Below, one piece after another: positions 8,329 through 17,120 of a DNA stretch of 41,572 bases. The stretch covers positions 1 through 41,572 of the IMG/VR virus record IMGVR_UViG_3300046718_000434. One strand, given 5' to 3'. Made by a program: the position numbers and the translations under genes. Source of the DNA: a virus. Within the stretch, counting starts at the first letter, position 1, and each line of letters opens with the position of its first letter. The notes beneath the pieces are model-generated. The model saw only the letters and a list, made by a program, of their open reading frames with translations, had not been told where the DNA came from and did no database searches.

Positions 8329-8462
8329 TGAGGAAGATCCCACTTTGGGGGTGCGCGAACCACGGAGGCCGATCACGCCATCGAGGTCTGGCGGCGCCGA
8401 AGCGGAACTTGAGTTCGCGCCCGAACCTGAGGCCGAAGCGGTTGCTCAAGAAGCCGGCATAG
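8328..8462 (+). CDS. Very basic 44-aa peptide
   Basis: The ATG at 8328 overlaps the tail terminator stop as TGATG, the same coupling seen between true neighbours. The 44-aa product is strikingly basic, with many Arg and Lys residues and a KRLLKK tail. The stop codon abuts the palindrome at 8462..8477. No homologue is known to me; it may be a small nucleic-acid-binding or membrane-active peptide, or a chance frame. Confidence 0.45.
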   Translation: MRKIPLWGCANHGGRSRHRGLAAPKRNLSSRPNLRPKRLLKKPA

Positions 8463-8477
8463 CGTAACTAGTTACGC
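8462..8477. repeat. GCGTAACTAGTTACGC palindrome (intergenic)
   Basis: A perfect copy between convergent genes. The TTA at 8472-8474 gives the TAA stop of the - strand gene. Confidence 0.75.
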
Positions 8478-8654
8478 CCCGTTCTTCTTCCTACGCCGCC
8501 ACACCACCATGTAGATCCGCTTCCGATCCAGGAGCGCCGGGTCGTCCTTGTGATCCTCATACCATTCCGCCGCGGCCTGTTTGATCGCTTCCTTGTGATC
8601 CTGGTAGTGACGGCGATGCCAGGCTTGCCGGTCGGTGGGGTGCTTGTACGGCAT
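8472..8654 (-). CDS. Small basic protein with HNH-like N-terminal pattern
   Basis: The 60-aa product starts MPYKHPTDRQAWHRRHYQDH and is dominated by Arg, Lys, His, Trp and Tyr. That is the pattern of the N-terminal helices preceding HNH domains in phage proteins, but no HNH motif follows. Its ATG overlaps the stop of the upstream Tat gene by one base, so the two form a - strand pair inside the + strand tail module. A similar MPITDPERKREV start occurs in the gene at 37860..38120. Confidence 0.6.
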   Translation of the reverse strand: MPYKHPTDRQAWHRRHYQDHKEAIKQAAAEWYEDHKDDPALLDRKRIYMVVWRRRKKNGA

Positions 8655-8929
8655 CAGCGTTTCCAATGATGTCCGTTGAACGTGGTCACTTCGTAGTGAC
8701 CGTACTCTCCTAGCCTCCACCACCTGTCCCCGACTTCCGGGTTGGGCGGGGGCAGCGGCCCGAACGGGATCCTCCAAGAGGATTTCTTCATGTACTCGAC
8801 GGTGATGTTCGTCAATGGTTTGGAGACGACGAGCTCCGGCTCAACCGCTTCTGCTTTCGGGAGCTCGACCCCGGCGAACAAGCCGGCCGTACCAACACCA
8901 ACGATCTTGAGGAACTTTCTCCTGTCCAT
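8654..8929 (-). CDS. Exported protein with twin-arginine (Tat) signal
   Basis: I start at the ATG at 8929, which gives a textbook Tat signal: MDRRKFLKI (twin Arg at 3-4), a hydrophobic stretch GVGTAGLFAG and an AEA cleavage site near 26-28. The mature part is only about 63 residues and ends in a GDRWWRLGEYGHYEV segment, probably a small beta domain. Host Tat would export it folded. The gene is transcribed opposite to the tail genes around it, suggesting separate control, for example expression outside the late phase. Its function is unknown; surface or periplasmic interference is possible. Confidence 0.78.
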   Translation of the reverse strand: MDRRKFLKIVGVGTAGLFAGVELPKAEAVEPELVVSKPLTNITVEYMKKSSWRIPFGPLPPPNPEVGDRWWRLGEYGHYEVTTFNGHHWKR

Positions 8930-9016
8930 GGGTCTAAAGACTACGCGTTCCGCATGGTTAGTGCAACTAGAGTCCGATAAGCACCCCATCTTGACCTCTC
9001 TGAAAGGTGGTGTGCA

Positions 9017-9427
9017 ATGCCTGAAACTGCGCTAGCAGGTAAAGGCGGATCCGTGTACGTCCCTGGCACCCCGACGGTGCCGATCGCGAACATCCATCAG
9101 TGGACGATGACGGTGGACGCCGGCAACTACGACGCCTCGGTTCTCGGTGACTCATGGCGCCATTTCATCCCGGGTCTCCGTGGGTGGAACGGTACGATCA
9201 ACGGGTACTGGGACGTGGATCTTGACCCGTCCGGTCAGCAGCAGCTTCACAACGCGCTGCTGAACTCCCTGTCGGTGGTGTGCGTGTTCCAGGGTTCCCC
9301 AGCACGGTTGCAGTACGAGGGAACGGTGAACATCACGCAGTTTGCGATCACCGACCCGGTCGATGGTCTGATCACTCTCGACTTTACGTATGTCGGAACG
9401 GGGAGCTTGCAGCACCCGTATGAATAG
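9017..9427 (+). CDS. Major tail (tube) protein
   Basis: The 136-aa product is preceded by GAAAGGTGG, eight bases before the ATG. It has the tail-tube style of phage major tail proteins: a GKGGSVYV start (8-15), a WTMTVDAGNYDASVLGDSW segment (about 29-47), a WNGTINGYWD beta hairpin and a final ITLDFTYVGTG strand. It lies between the terminator gene and the assembly chaperones, as expected. It is short for the family, which may mean a single-domain tube subunit. Confidence 0.82.
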   Translation: MPETALAGKGGSVYVPGTPTVPIANIHQWTMTVDAGNYDASVLGDSWRHFIPGLRGWNGTINGYWDVDLDPSGQQQLHNALLNSLSVVCVFQGSPARLQYEGTVNITQFAITDPVDGLITLDFTYVGTGSLQHPYE

Positions 9428-9971
9428 GATTTCCGGCAAGGGAGGGAACGTGTGCGCTGTCGGGGACGCGTTCTCGTTCCAGAACGTCCAGCTCTACAAC
9501 TGTGGGGACGGTTGGAGCTGGGCTTCGCCCCCTGGTCTTGGTTGCTGGGAGGGTGACGTGCTGTTCGAGGTGTCTGACGATGCGGAGTCATGGGACGAGA
9601 TCGTCCCGGATGAGATGTACCCGCATCTCGGTCGTGTCGTGTTCCCGCGAGCCCTGATGGAGCATTGGGTTCGTGCGAGCGGGCTCTGTTACCCGACGAG
9701 TCTGATCGGGTGGGGGAGCTCGTGGCGGATCACGATCGACACTGAGGTCAACACGTCCCCTTCCATGACCTCACCGGTGGGGGCGTCTGTGAAAACGTTG
9801 GACACGGTCGCGACCGTGGACGGTGTCATCGCATCCTCGCTTAAGAAAGCGTTCGTGCTGCTCCCGTTCCAGAAGGGGGCGTACGTCGGTTTCGGTGAGA
9901 TGACCCAAGTGAACGCAGGAGTTCAAATCATGTTCGACGATGAAGGAGTGACCTTTGAGCCCTACAACTGA
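9420..9971 (+). CDS. Minor tail-tube-like companion protein
   Basis: I start at the ATG at 9420, overlapping the major tail gene by eight bases, because the N-terminus ISGKGGNVCAVGDAF then parallels the GKGGSVYVPGT start of the major tail protein. A GTG at 9450 has a stronger ribosome site (GGGAGG) and is a valid alternative. The 183-aa product is beta-rich. It may be a second tube or tube-decorating subunit, but sequence similarity beyond the start is weak by eye. It overlaps the chaperone start. Confidence 0.65.
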   Translation: MNRISGKGGNVCAVGDAFSFQNVQLYNCGDGWSWASPPGLGCWEGDVLFEVSDDAESWDEIVPDEMYPHLGRVVFPRALMEHWVRASGLCYPTSLIGWGSSWRITIDTEVNTSPSMTSPVGASVKTLDTVATVDGVIASSLKKAFVLLPFQKGAYVGFGEMTQVNAGVQIMFDDEGVTFEPYN

Positions 9972-10419
9972 AGCACCTGTCAAGCAGCAGGAGATTCCCG
10001 TGGACAACGGGCCTGTCTACCTGACCCGTGACGCGATGCTTTCCGCAGCGAACAAACTGAAGGAGGAGACGAAGAACGTGGAGGGTCTCGGCACCCTGCT
10101 TCTCTCCGAGATCACTGCTGAGACACGCGCGGATCTGATCGGCCAGCAGGCGACAGGGATGATGGCCGATACGAAGAAGTTCGACCGCAAGGGATACGAG
10201 CGCACCTTGATTCAGGCCGGCGTGATGGACCCTCAGTCCCCTCCGGGCGGTCGCTCGACGCTGTTCCGCCCGGGTGACATGGATCGTGTGATGCGGATCG
10301 GCGGCGGCAAGATCGCTGAGATCATCGACACGATCGAGCGTCTGTCGTCTCTCGGTCAGTACTCGGGAGCGGCGGAGGGAAACTCCGAAACCACCCCGAA
10401 CGGCGCTGGTACTTCCTGA
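9955..10419 (+). CDS. Tail assembly chaperone, short product (gpG-like)
   Basis: The TTG at 9955 is preceded by AAGGAG at about nine bases. The 154-aa product is mostly helical and charged and lies between the tail tube and tape measure genes, the canonical location of the frameshifted chaperone pair. The zero-frame product ends at 10419 after a Ser/Thr/Gly tail. The long product is made by -1 frameshifting at 10377..10383. In lambda the two forms recruit tail tube subunits to the tape measure. Confidence 0.85.
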   Translation: MSPTTEAPVKQQEIPVDNGPVYLTRDAMLSAANKLKEETKNVEGLGTLLLSEITAETRADLIGQQATGMMADTKKFDRKGYERTLIQAGVMDPQSPPGGRSTLFRPGDMDRVMRIGGGKIAEIIDTIERLSSLGQYSGAAEGNSETTPNGAGTS

Positions 10420-10625
10420 TCGCTGAGAAGATCGGTTGCACTGTGAGCGAGCTCCTTCAGCGCATGGGTTCCTCCGAGCTGGAGGAGTGGATCGTTGAGC
10501 TGGGGGTGCTCCGCCCGGAAGAGGAGCAGGCCGCGATGGAAGCCTCGGAGAAGAAAAGCAGCGGCACGAACACGTTGAAGCCACTGACTCGCGCTGACAT
10601 CGCCGAACACAATCAGGAGGCGTAA
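9955..10625 (+). CDS. Tail assembly chaperone, -1 frameshift fusion (gpGT-like)
   Basis: The second frame is open through the end of the short gene and continues to TAA at 10623-10625. Read after a -1 slip (9955..10383 joined to 10383..10625), the product is 223 aa. The added region reads WYFLIAEKIGCTVSELLQRM and ELEEWIVELG, the classic T-domain of actinophage chaperones (WYFLIAEKLG-type). The stand-alone GTG at 10443 would lack this conserved part, so frameshifting is much the better reading. The stop codon lies inside the palindrome at 10620..10635. Confidence 0.85.
10377..10383 (+). promoter_or_regulatory. -1 frameshift slippery heptamer G GGA AAC
   Basis: The heptamer has the canonical X XXY YYZ form in the zero frame (GAG GGA AAC TCC). 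It lies 36 bases before the zero-frame stop and connects exactly to the frame that encodes the conserved T-domain. Confidence 0.85.
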
Positions 10626-10635
10626 CTAGTTACGC
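10620..10635. repeat. GCGTAACTAGTTACGC palindrome (intergenic)
   Basis: A perfect copy filling the whole gap between the chaperone stop codon (TAA inside it) and the tape measure ATG at 10636. Confidence 0.75.
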
Positions 10636-13600
10636 ATGGAAGTCGCGGTTCTCACCACTCGCCTTGAGGCTCAAATCTCTGCGTTCCAGTCGCAGATGGC
10701 TGCGGCTGAGCGAATGCTCAAGGAAGTTCAGAAGGTGATGCGCGACCTGGAGAAGACCATGATTGAGCTCCAAGAGACGATGAAGAAGCTCGGGGTTGAC
10801 GCTTCTCAGATGGACAAGAGCATTGGGAAACTCAAGGAACTCGGCAACCAGGTCGGTGATCTTCGCACGAAGTTCCTGGAGGCGAACAAGGCTGCGAATG
10901 ATCTGTCTGTCTCCCCGACGAGAACGGCGAAGAACATCGCCGAGATCAACGCGCAAACCGAAGCGGTGAAGAGACTCACCGACGCCGAGATCGAAGCTCA
11001 ACTCGCATCTCTCCGTGTGCAAACGCGCTCATCTAGTGGGTTGTTCGGACGCAACGCGATCCCGCTTGCTGCGGCATCGGGTGGTGTCGGCGGGATGCAG
11101 GATTACCGCGATTACATGACTCGTCTAGTCCAGTCGCAGGGCGGGGCGAGACTTGGACCAATGACGCAGGCCGAAGCGATTCTCAGAGGATGGAGCCCAC
11201 CGGGCCCACTTACTGGTTCTCAGATCCTTAGTCGAAGGCTTGGTGAGACGGAAGCCCACCGAAGCTACGGTGCGACGCGGGAAGCCGAGTATGGAGTGTC
11301 ATTCCTGAGGAACATCGGACGGTTTTTCAGCGGCGGCGGCGGCAATGCTCGTCGTGGGATCGGGAACTTCTTCGGCGGCGGTGGTCCTGGCGGGTTCTTC
11401 CAGGGCATCCTCCCTGGTGGTCGTCGCGCCGGCGCCGGCGCGGTTCTGACCGGACTTGGTCTTGCTGCTGCCGCTGGGCCTGCCATCGGAGTGGGTGCTG
11501 GTGGTTTGGCTGGTGCGCTGCCAAACATGCTCGGGACTTTGGTTGGAGCCGGGGCCACGCTGAAGCTTGCGTTCGCTGATATCAGCGCTGCGGCGTTCAC
11601 AAGCAAGGCTGCATTTGATGCACTCACTCCAGTTCAGAGGAGCTTCGTGCAGAATCTCCGTTCGATCGACGTTGGGTTCACGAAGCCGTTGGAGCGTCTC
11701 GCTCAGAACAACCTACTTCCGAAGCTCACCTCAGCGATCAACTCTGCCCTGACCCCATCGTCGATCGGTGCGGCCGGGAGCATCGTTACCGCGTTCAGTA
11801 ACTCTTTGGGTACTGGCGCTAAGACGATCGGGAAGTTTCTCGGTTCTTCTGGGTTCGACAGGCAGCTGCAGCAGATGATGATCGGTGACGCTGCCGGTAT
11901 CGAGAAGCTCGCGACGGCGTTCACTCACATCCTCGATGCGGTTGTGCGGATCGGTAATGCTGCTCTCCCGTTCACGAACTGGCTTGAGAATGTTGGCGTG
12001 AAAGCGTCGAAAGCTGCTGACGCGTTCATCAAAACACAGCAGGCAACAGGCGGTCTTGCGAGCTTTTTCGATCGTGCGAAGTCGTCACTGCAAGCGATTG
12101 CGGGATTACTAGGGTCGATCGGGAGAGCGATCGGTGCGCTCGGGAACGCGATCAGTCTGAAGAACAGCATTGATCTGATCCGGCTCGTCTCGAAGTTGTT
12201 CCAAGATCTGGCTGATCTTCTGAACGGCAATCGCCAGTTGTTCAACAACTTCCTTCACGGGATGATCAAGGCCACCGGTGATCTTCTCGCTGTTCTGAAG
12301 AGTCTCATCGGTGCTTTCCTCACGCTTCTTAGTGGGATCAACAGCATCATCCAGCCGCTCAGTAGGCTCACAGGCGGTCTCATTGGGGTGCGCGGAGCGA
12401 TCGACAGCATCCTCCTACTTCTCACCACTAGATGGGTGGTCGGCTGGCTCGGGGCTCTGGATAAGACGGTCGCGGCTGTCGGGACGGTCCGTGCGAGCCT
12501 GTTGAAGCTCGCCCTCCTGAGGATTGTCATTCCCGTCGTGATTTTGTCCACGATCAAAGGTCCTGTTGAGGCGATTTGGCACAAGCTTTTCGGTGGCGCA
12601 ACGATTGGTTCTCTCCCTGACTTCTCGAACTCTGTCGACAACATCAAAACGCCGAACTGGCCTGATGTGAGGGTATTTGACCCGAGTGTTGCCGGGTCGA
12701 AAACTCATGGGTTCGTCAGGTACCCGAAGGGGACCTCGGGGTACGACGATTACAGGGCCGGGTACATGGGAATGCTCCCGCCGGATGGGAACACGAATAG
12801 CCCCGCCTACGTGCAGGGATGGAAAGCTGGGCAGACGGCTAGGTCTGTCGCTGCGATCAAGGCTGGGAAGGGGCTCCCGTTTGGCGGGGACGCGATCGGT
12901 GGGTTCAACCCGAAGGGGAGCGCTCGCCCTGGACATGGGAAGCCGTCTCCGTTCGATCAAACCGGTGGTCTCGGGTTCGCCGGCCCGACTAGCGCTGGTG
13001 GCGCGGTGTTCAACGCGCAGCAGGCTGTTTCCCAGGCGATGACGACAGGCTCTGGAGCGTCTTTTGGTCAGCAGCTTGCGCTCGCGAGAGCGTATGAGCG
13101 TTCAGCGGCGAAAGCCTACGAGCATTTGAAGAACCAGACGGTGGCGTTGAAGGACCAGACGAAGAAGAGAGCGGAGCTCACAACCCTTGCTCGCGCTCAG
13201 GCCTCAGCGGAGAGAGACATTGCGCGCATCCTGGACCATCAGGCGAAGGCTCTCGCGAAAGCGGTTGAGGACTCTCGTAAGTTGCAGATCACTCAGCACC
13301 AGACGGCGATCAGCTCTATCCGTTCGAACCTCACTAGCGGGTTCAGTGCGGCCGCGACCCCCAGCGCGGCGCTTGCTGTCGTCAATCATGCGCTCCGTGC
13401 TGCAGGCAACCAAATGGTTCAACTGAAAACGTTGAAGGACAAGCTTCTGGGTCAGGACAAGCAGACGGTTCAGCTTAAGAACGACGAGAACCGTGTCCAG
13501 AAGGAGATCAACGCGACACAGGAGACCATCAACAAAGCTCAGAAGGATCAGGCCAAAGCCCTGAAAGCCCAGGTTGCGGCTGGGATCAACAGGAAGTGGG

Positions 13601-14283
13601 AGAAGATCTTCGGGATCGGGTCGGGGCAGACGGCATCGATTGAGAGTGTTGTTCGCGCGGAGCACAGTGCGTTGACGCAGATCTTGAGGCATCTTCCGCA
13701 CGCGAAGGGCGTGAACCCGATGAGTCTGATCCCTGGGTTTGCGAACATGACTTTGCAGCAGCAGGTGAAAGCTTTGGAGTCGCACGGAGTTCATTTCTCT
13801 AAGCAGGCGCTGAAAGATTTCGAGCGCATCAGGGGGTACCTGGCTGAGATCAAGGCTTCGGGGGCAAAAATGGACCCGGCGATCAGAGGGAAGATCACTG
13901 ATCTTCTGACCCAGATCAAGAACAACACCGACCCAAAGAAGCAGGCGATCCCGAGCTACCACCTCGCGTCGGTAAAGGACGTGATGAAGACTCTGACGGC
14001 GATCCACGACCCGGCGAAGCGCAAGGCTGCGGCGCAACGGCTGATGGAGATGGAGATCTACGGTGGCCATCTCCCGATCGGCCCTGCTGTTGCGGGTATC
14101 CCGGTGCGCCACTCGGGTCAGAACGTGATCATGCAGGGAAATACCACGATCGTGATCCAGGGGTACGAGAAGGACCCGAAGGTGCTCGCCGCCGAGGTGC
14201 GTAACGCGTTACTGAAGACAAAGCGGCGGAACACGACCCAGACGAGGGGACCGAACGCAGGCAAGAACCTGGGGATGACGTAG
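10636..14283 (+). CDS. Tape measure protein
   Basis: At 1215 aa this is the longest gene of the window and directly follows the chaperones. Residues about 10-150 are a long coiled coil (repeated MxKxL heptads). Then come a Gly-rich segment and hydrophobic, probably membrane-active stretches (VLTGLGLAAAAGPAIGVGAG near 270-290; ILLLLTTRWVVGWLG near 590; further segments to about 635). A long helical region (about 810-960) follows. Tape length sets tail length; at about 0.15 nm per residue the tail would be near 180 nm (estimate). The ribosome site upstream is occupied by the palindrome, so initiation here may be coupled or regulated. Confidence 0.93.
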   Translation: MEVAVLTTRLEAQISAFQSQMAAAERMLKEVQKVMRDLEKTMIELQETMKKLGVDASQMDKSIGKLKELGNQVGDLRTKFLEANKAANDLSVSPTRTAKNIAEINAQTEAVKRLTDAEIEAQLASLRVQTRSSSGLFGRNAIPLAAASGGVGGMQDYRDYMTRLVQSQGGARLGPMTQAEAILRGWSPPGPLTGSQILSRRLGETEAHRSYGATREAEYGVSFLRNIGRFFSGGGGNARRGIGNFFGGGGPGGFFQGILPGGRRAGAGAVLTGLGLAAAAGPAIGVGAGGLAGALPNMLGTLVGAGATLKLAFADISAAAFTSKAAFDALTPVQRSFVQNLRSIDVGFTKPLERLAQNNLLPKLTSAINSALTPSSIGAAGSIVTAFSNSLGTGAKTIGKFLGSSGFDRQLQQMMIGDAAGIEKLATAFTHILDAVVRIGNAALPFTNWLENVGVKASKAADAFIKTQQATGGLASFFDRAKSSLQAIAGLLGSIGRAIGALGNAISLKNSIDLIRLVSKLFQDLADLLNGNRQLFNNFLHGMIKATGDLLAVLKSLIGAFLTLLSGINSIIQPLSRLTGGLIGVRGAIDSILLLLTTRWVVGWLGALDKTVAAVGTVRASLLKLALLRIVIPVVILSTIKGPVEAIWHKLFGGATIGSLPDFSNSVDNIKTPNWPDVRVFDPSVAGSKTHGFVRYPKGTSGYDDYRAGYMGMLPPDGNTNSPAYVQGWKAGQTARSVAAIKAGKGLPFGGDAIGGFNPKGSARPGHGKPSPFDQTGGLGFAGPTSAGGAVFNAQQAVSQAMTTGSGASFGQQLALARAYERSAAKAYEHLKNQTVALKDQTKKRAELTTLARAQASAERDIARILDHQAKALAKAVEDSRKLQITQHQTAISSIRSNLTSGFSAAATPSAALAVVNHALRAAGNQMVQLKTLKDKLLGQDKQTVQLKNDENRVQKEINATQETINKAQKDQAKALKAQVAAGINRKWEKIFGIGSGQTASIESVVRAEHSALTQILRHLPHAKGVNPMSLIPGFANMTLQQQVKALESHGVHFSKQALKDFERIRGYLAEIKASGAKMDPAIRGKITDLLTQIKNNTDPKKQAIPSYHLASVKDVMKTLTAIHDPAKRKAAAQRLMEMEIYGGHLPIGPAVAGIPVRHSGQNVIMQGNTTIVIQGYEKDPKVLAAEVRNALLKTKRRNTTQTRGPNAGKNLGMT
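14201..14212. repeat. GTAACNNGTTAC palindrome (in gene)
   Basis: GTAACGCGTTAC near the 3' end of the tape measure gene. Confidence 0.55.
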
Positions 14284-14284
14284 C

Positions 14285-15699
14285 GTGGCCGACAACGGCC
14301 ATGCCCCCGACGGGATCTGTATCGGGTTCGGTTCGAACTGGAATGACACTTCTCCGACCTGGACTCGTCTCGACGATCCGAAAGTCGCGGTGTGGGGGTA
14401 CAAGGTCGCGGCCCCGCATCACTGCAATGTTGTGTCGAACTGGTCTGTGGATCGCGGGCGCTCCTATGAGCTCGACAAGACGCAGACAGGCACGGCGACG
14501 ATCACGTTGCAGGACCCGAACGGGTTGTTCGATCCGACGAACGCGAGCAGCCCATTCTACTTGCAGATCGGGGCGATGCTCCCGGTGTCGATCAGCTTGT
14601 TCAACCCGGCGAACACCGCATACACGGTGGTGTTCACCGGGTTTGTGGAGTCGTGGAGCTGGACGATCACGACGGAGGAGCGGTTGGAGATCGTGACCCT
14701 CAGCCTCGTCGACGGGTTCGAGCCGCTCTCCCGGGCCGAGCTCGTCCCGGACACCACGGGTGCGATCTACTCGAACGCCGGGAACGGGACCACGGTGATC
14801 GTCGGTGACACAGCCGGGACCGCGTGCCAGACAAGGATCAACGGTCTTCTCGACACGGCGGCGTGGCCGACCGGGGCACGGTGGCGAAACGTGAACACCG
14901 GGAATATCTTTTTGCAGGGGGTCGCTTACAACCCCGGCACGAGCATCCTTTCCGCGATCCAGGATTGTGCTGACGCAGAGTTTCCTGGGGTCGCGAACGT
15001 GTTCATCGCGAAGACGGGGGCGTTGACGTTCTACGGGCGCTACCCGCGGTTCCAGCCGACGAACTTCCCTCAGGACGTGCAGTTTTGGCAGGTCGGTGAC
15101 GCGAACGCCGCGAACACGTTCGGAGCTGCGAGGATCGCTGTGATCGAATGGAACATCGACCAGACGCACCTGTACAACGCGTGCCTCTGCTACCCCACCG
15201 GTATCCAGCAGTCAGATATCGAGGGCCAGCTGTTCACGAACTCTGCTTCCGCGACCGCCTACGGGTATCGAGCGTTGACGCTCCCGGACATTCTTGTGTT
15301 CGGTCAGCCCGCTGGGTCCGGATCTTCGGCGCAGACACCGCAGCCCTTCACTCAGTCCGGCGCGAACGCTGTCTGCGTGTACTACTCCCAGTATTACGTC
15401 GACAACTACAAACTCCCGCAGATTCGGATCTCACGGTTGGAGTTCCATTCTCGGCTCCCTGGTGACAGCCAGACATGGCAGTTCCTATGCGGGGTGGAGA
15501 TCGGTGACATCGTGAACGTGTTCACGAGCGGCCCCGGTGGTGGCGGGTTCGGCAAGGAGACCGACGGGCTCACCCCAGCAGAGTTCTTTGTGGAGGGAAT
15601 CCACTACCAGGTGCAGCCGCTTCTGAACTCGTCCATCGTTGATGTGACAATGACCTTGGACGTATCCCCGCGCGCCTTCTTCAACACGGCTCCCTGGCA

Positions 15700-15703
<4 letters not shown>
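14285..15703 (+). CDS. Minor tail protein (distal tail/baseplate-like)
   Basis: The 472-aa product begins at a GTG one base after the tape measure stop. The first third contains the [20 protein letters not shown] segment and the [11 protein letters not shown] signature (about 77-87). These are common to actinophage minor tail proteins that follow the tape measure, followed by a [14 protein letters not shown] strand pair. These proteins resemble distal tail/hub components at the tail tip. The last four bases overlap the next gene (ATGA). Confidence 0.8.
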
Positions 15704-16931
<1,228 letters not shown>

Positions 16932-16935
<4 letters not shown>

Positions 16936-17120
16936 CGATCGACTGGACCCAGCTCACCCCGACGCACTATCCGGGACCTCGTTACAACTTCGGCGCGAGC
17001 AAGAACATCGAGCTCCAATACTGGGTGAATAGCGCGCAGGCGACGAACGGTCTCGGCGTCGCGATGACAACGGGCGAGGTCGAGGTGTACTGCAACATCG
17101 TTCTGCATAGGCGCTCATGA
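16932..17120 (+). CDS. Small tail-module protein
   Basis: The 62-aa product starts at a GTG overlapping the fibre stop and ends overlapping the ATG of the propeller protein. It is beta-rich, with [13 protein letters not shown] at the C-terminus, and may be a small fibre-associated subunit or chaperone. No family is recognised; double coupling supports it. Confidence 0.6.

Noticed and set aside
8019-8462. A 147-aa + strand version of the basic peptide gene
   Set aside because: The first 103 residues lie out of frame within the tail terminator gene; only the part from ATG 8328 is plausible.
10443-10625. Second chaperone gene as an independent 60-aa gene from GTG 10443
   Set aside because: It would lose the conserved WYFLIAEK segment, and the slippery site joins the two frames exactly.
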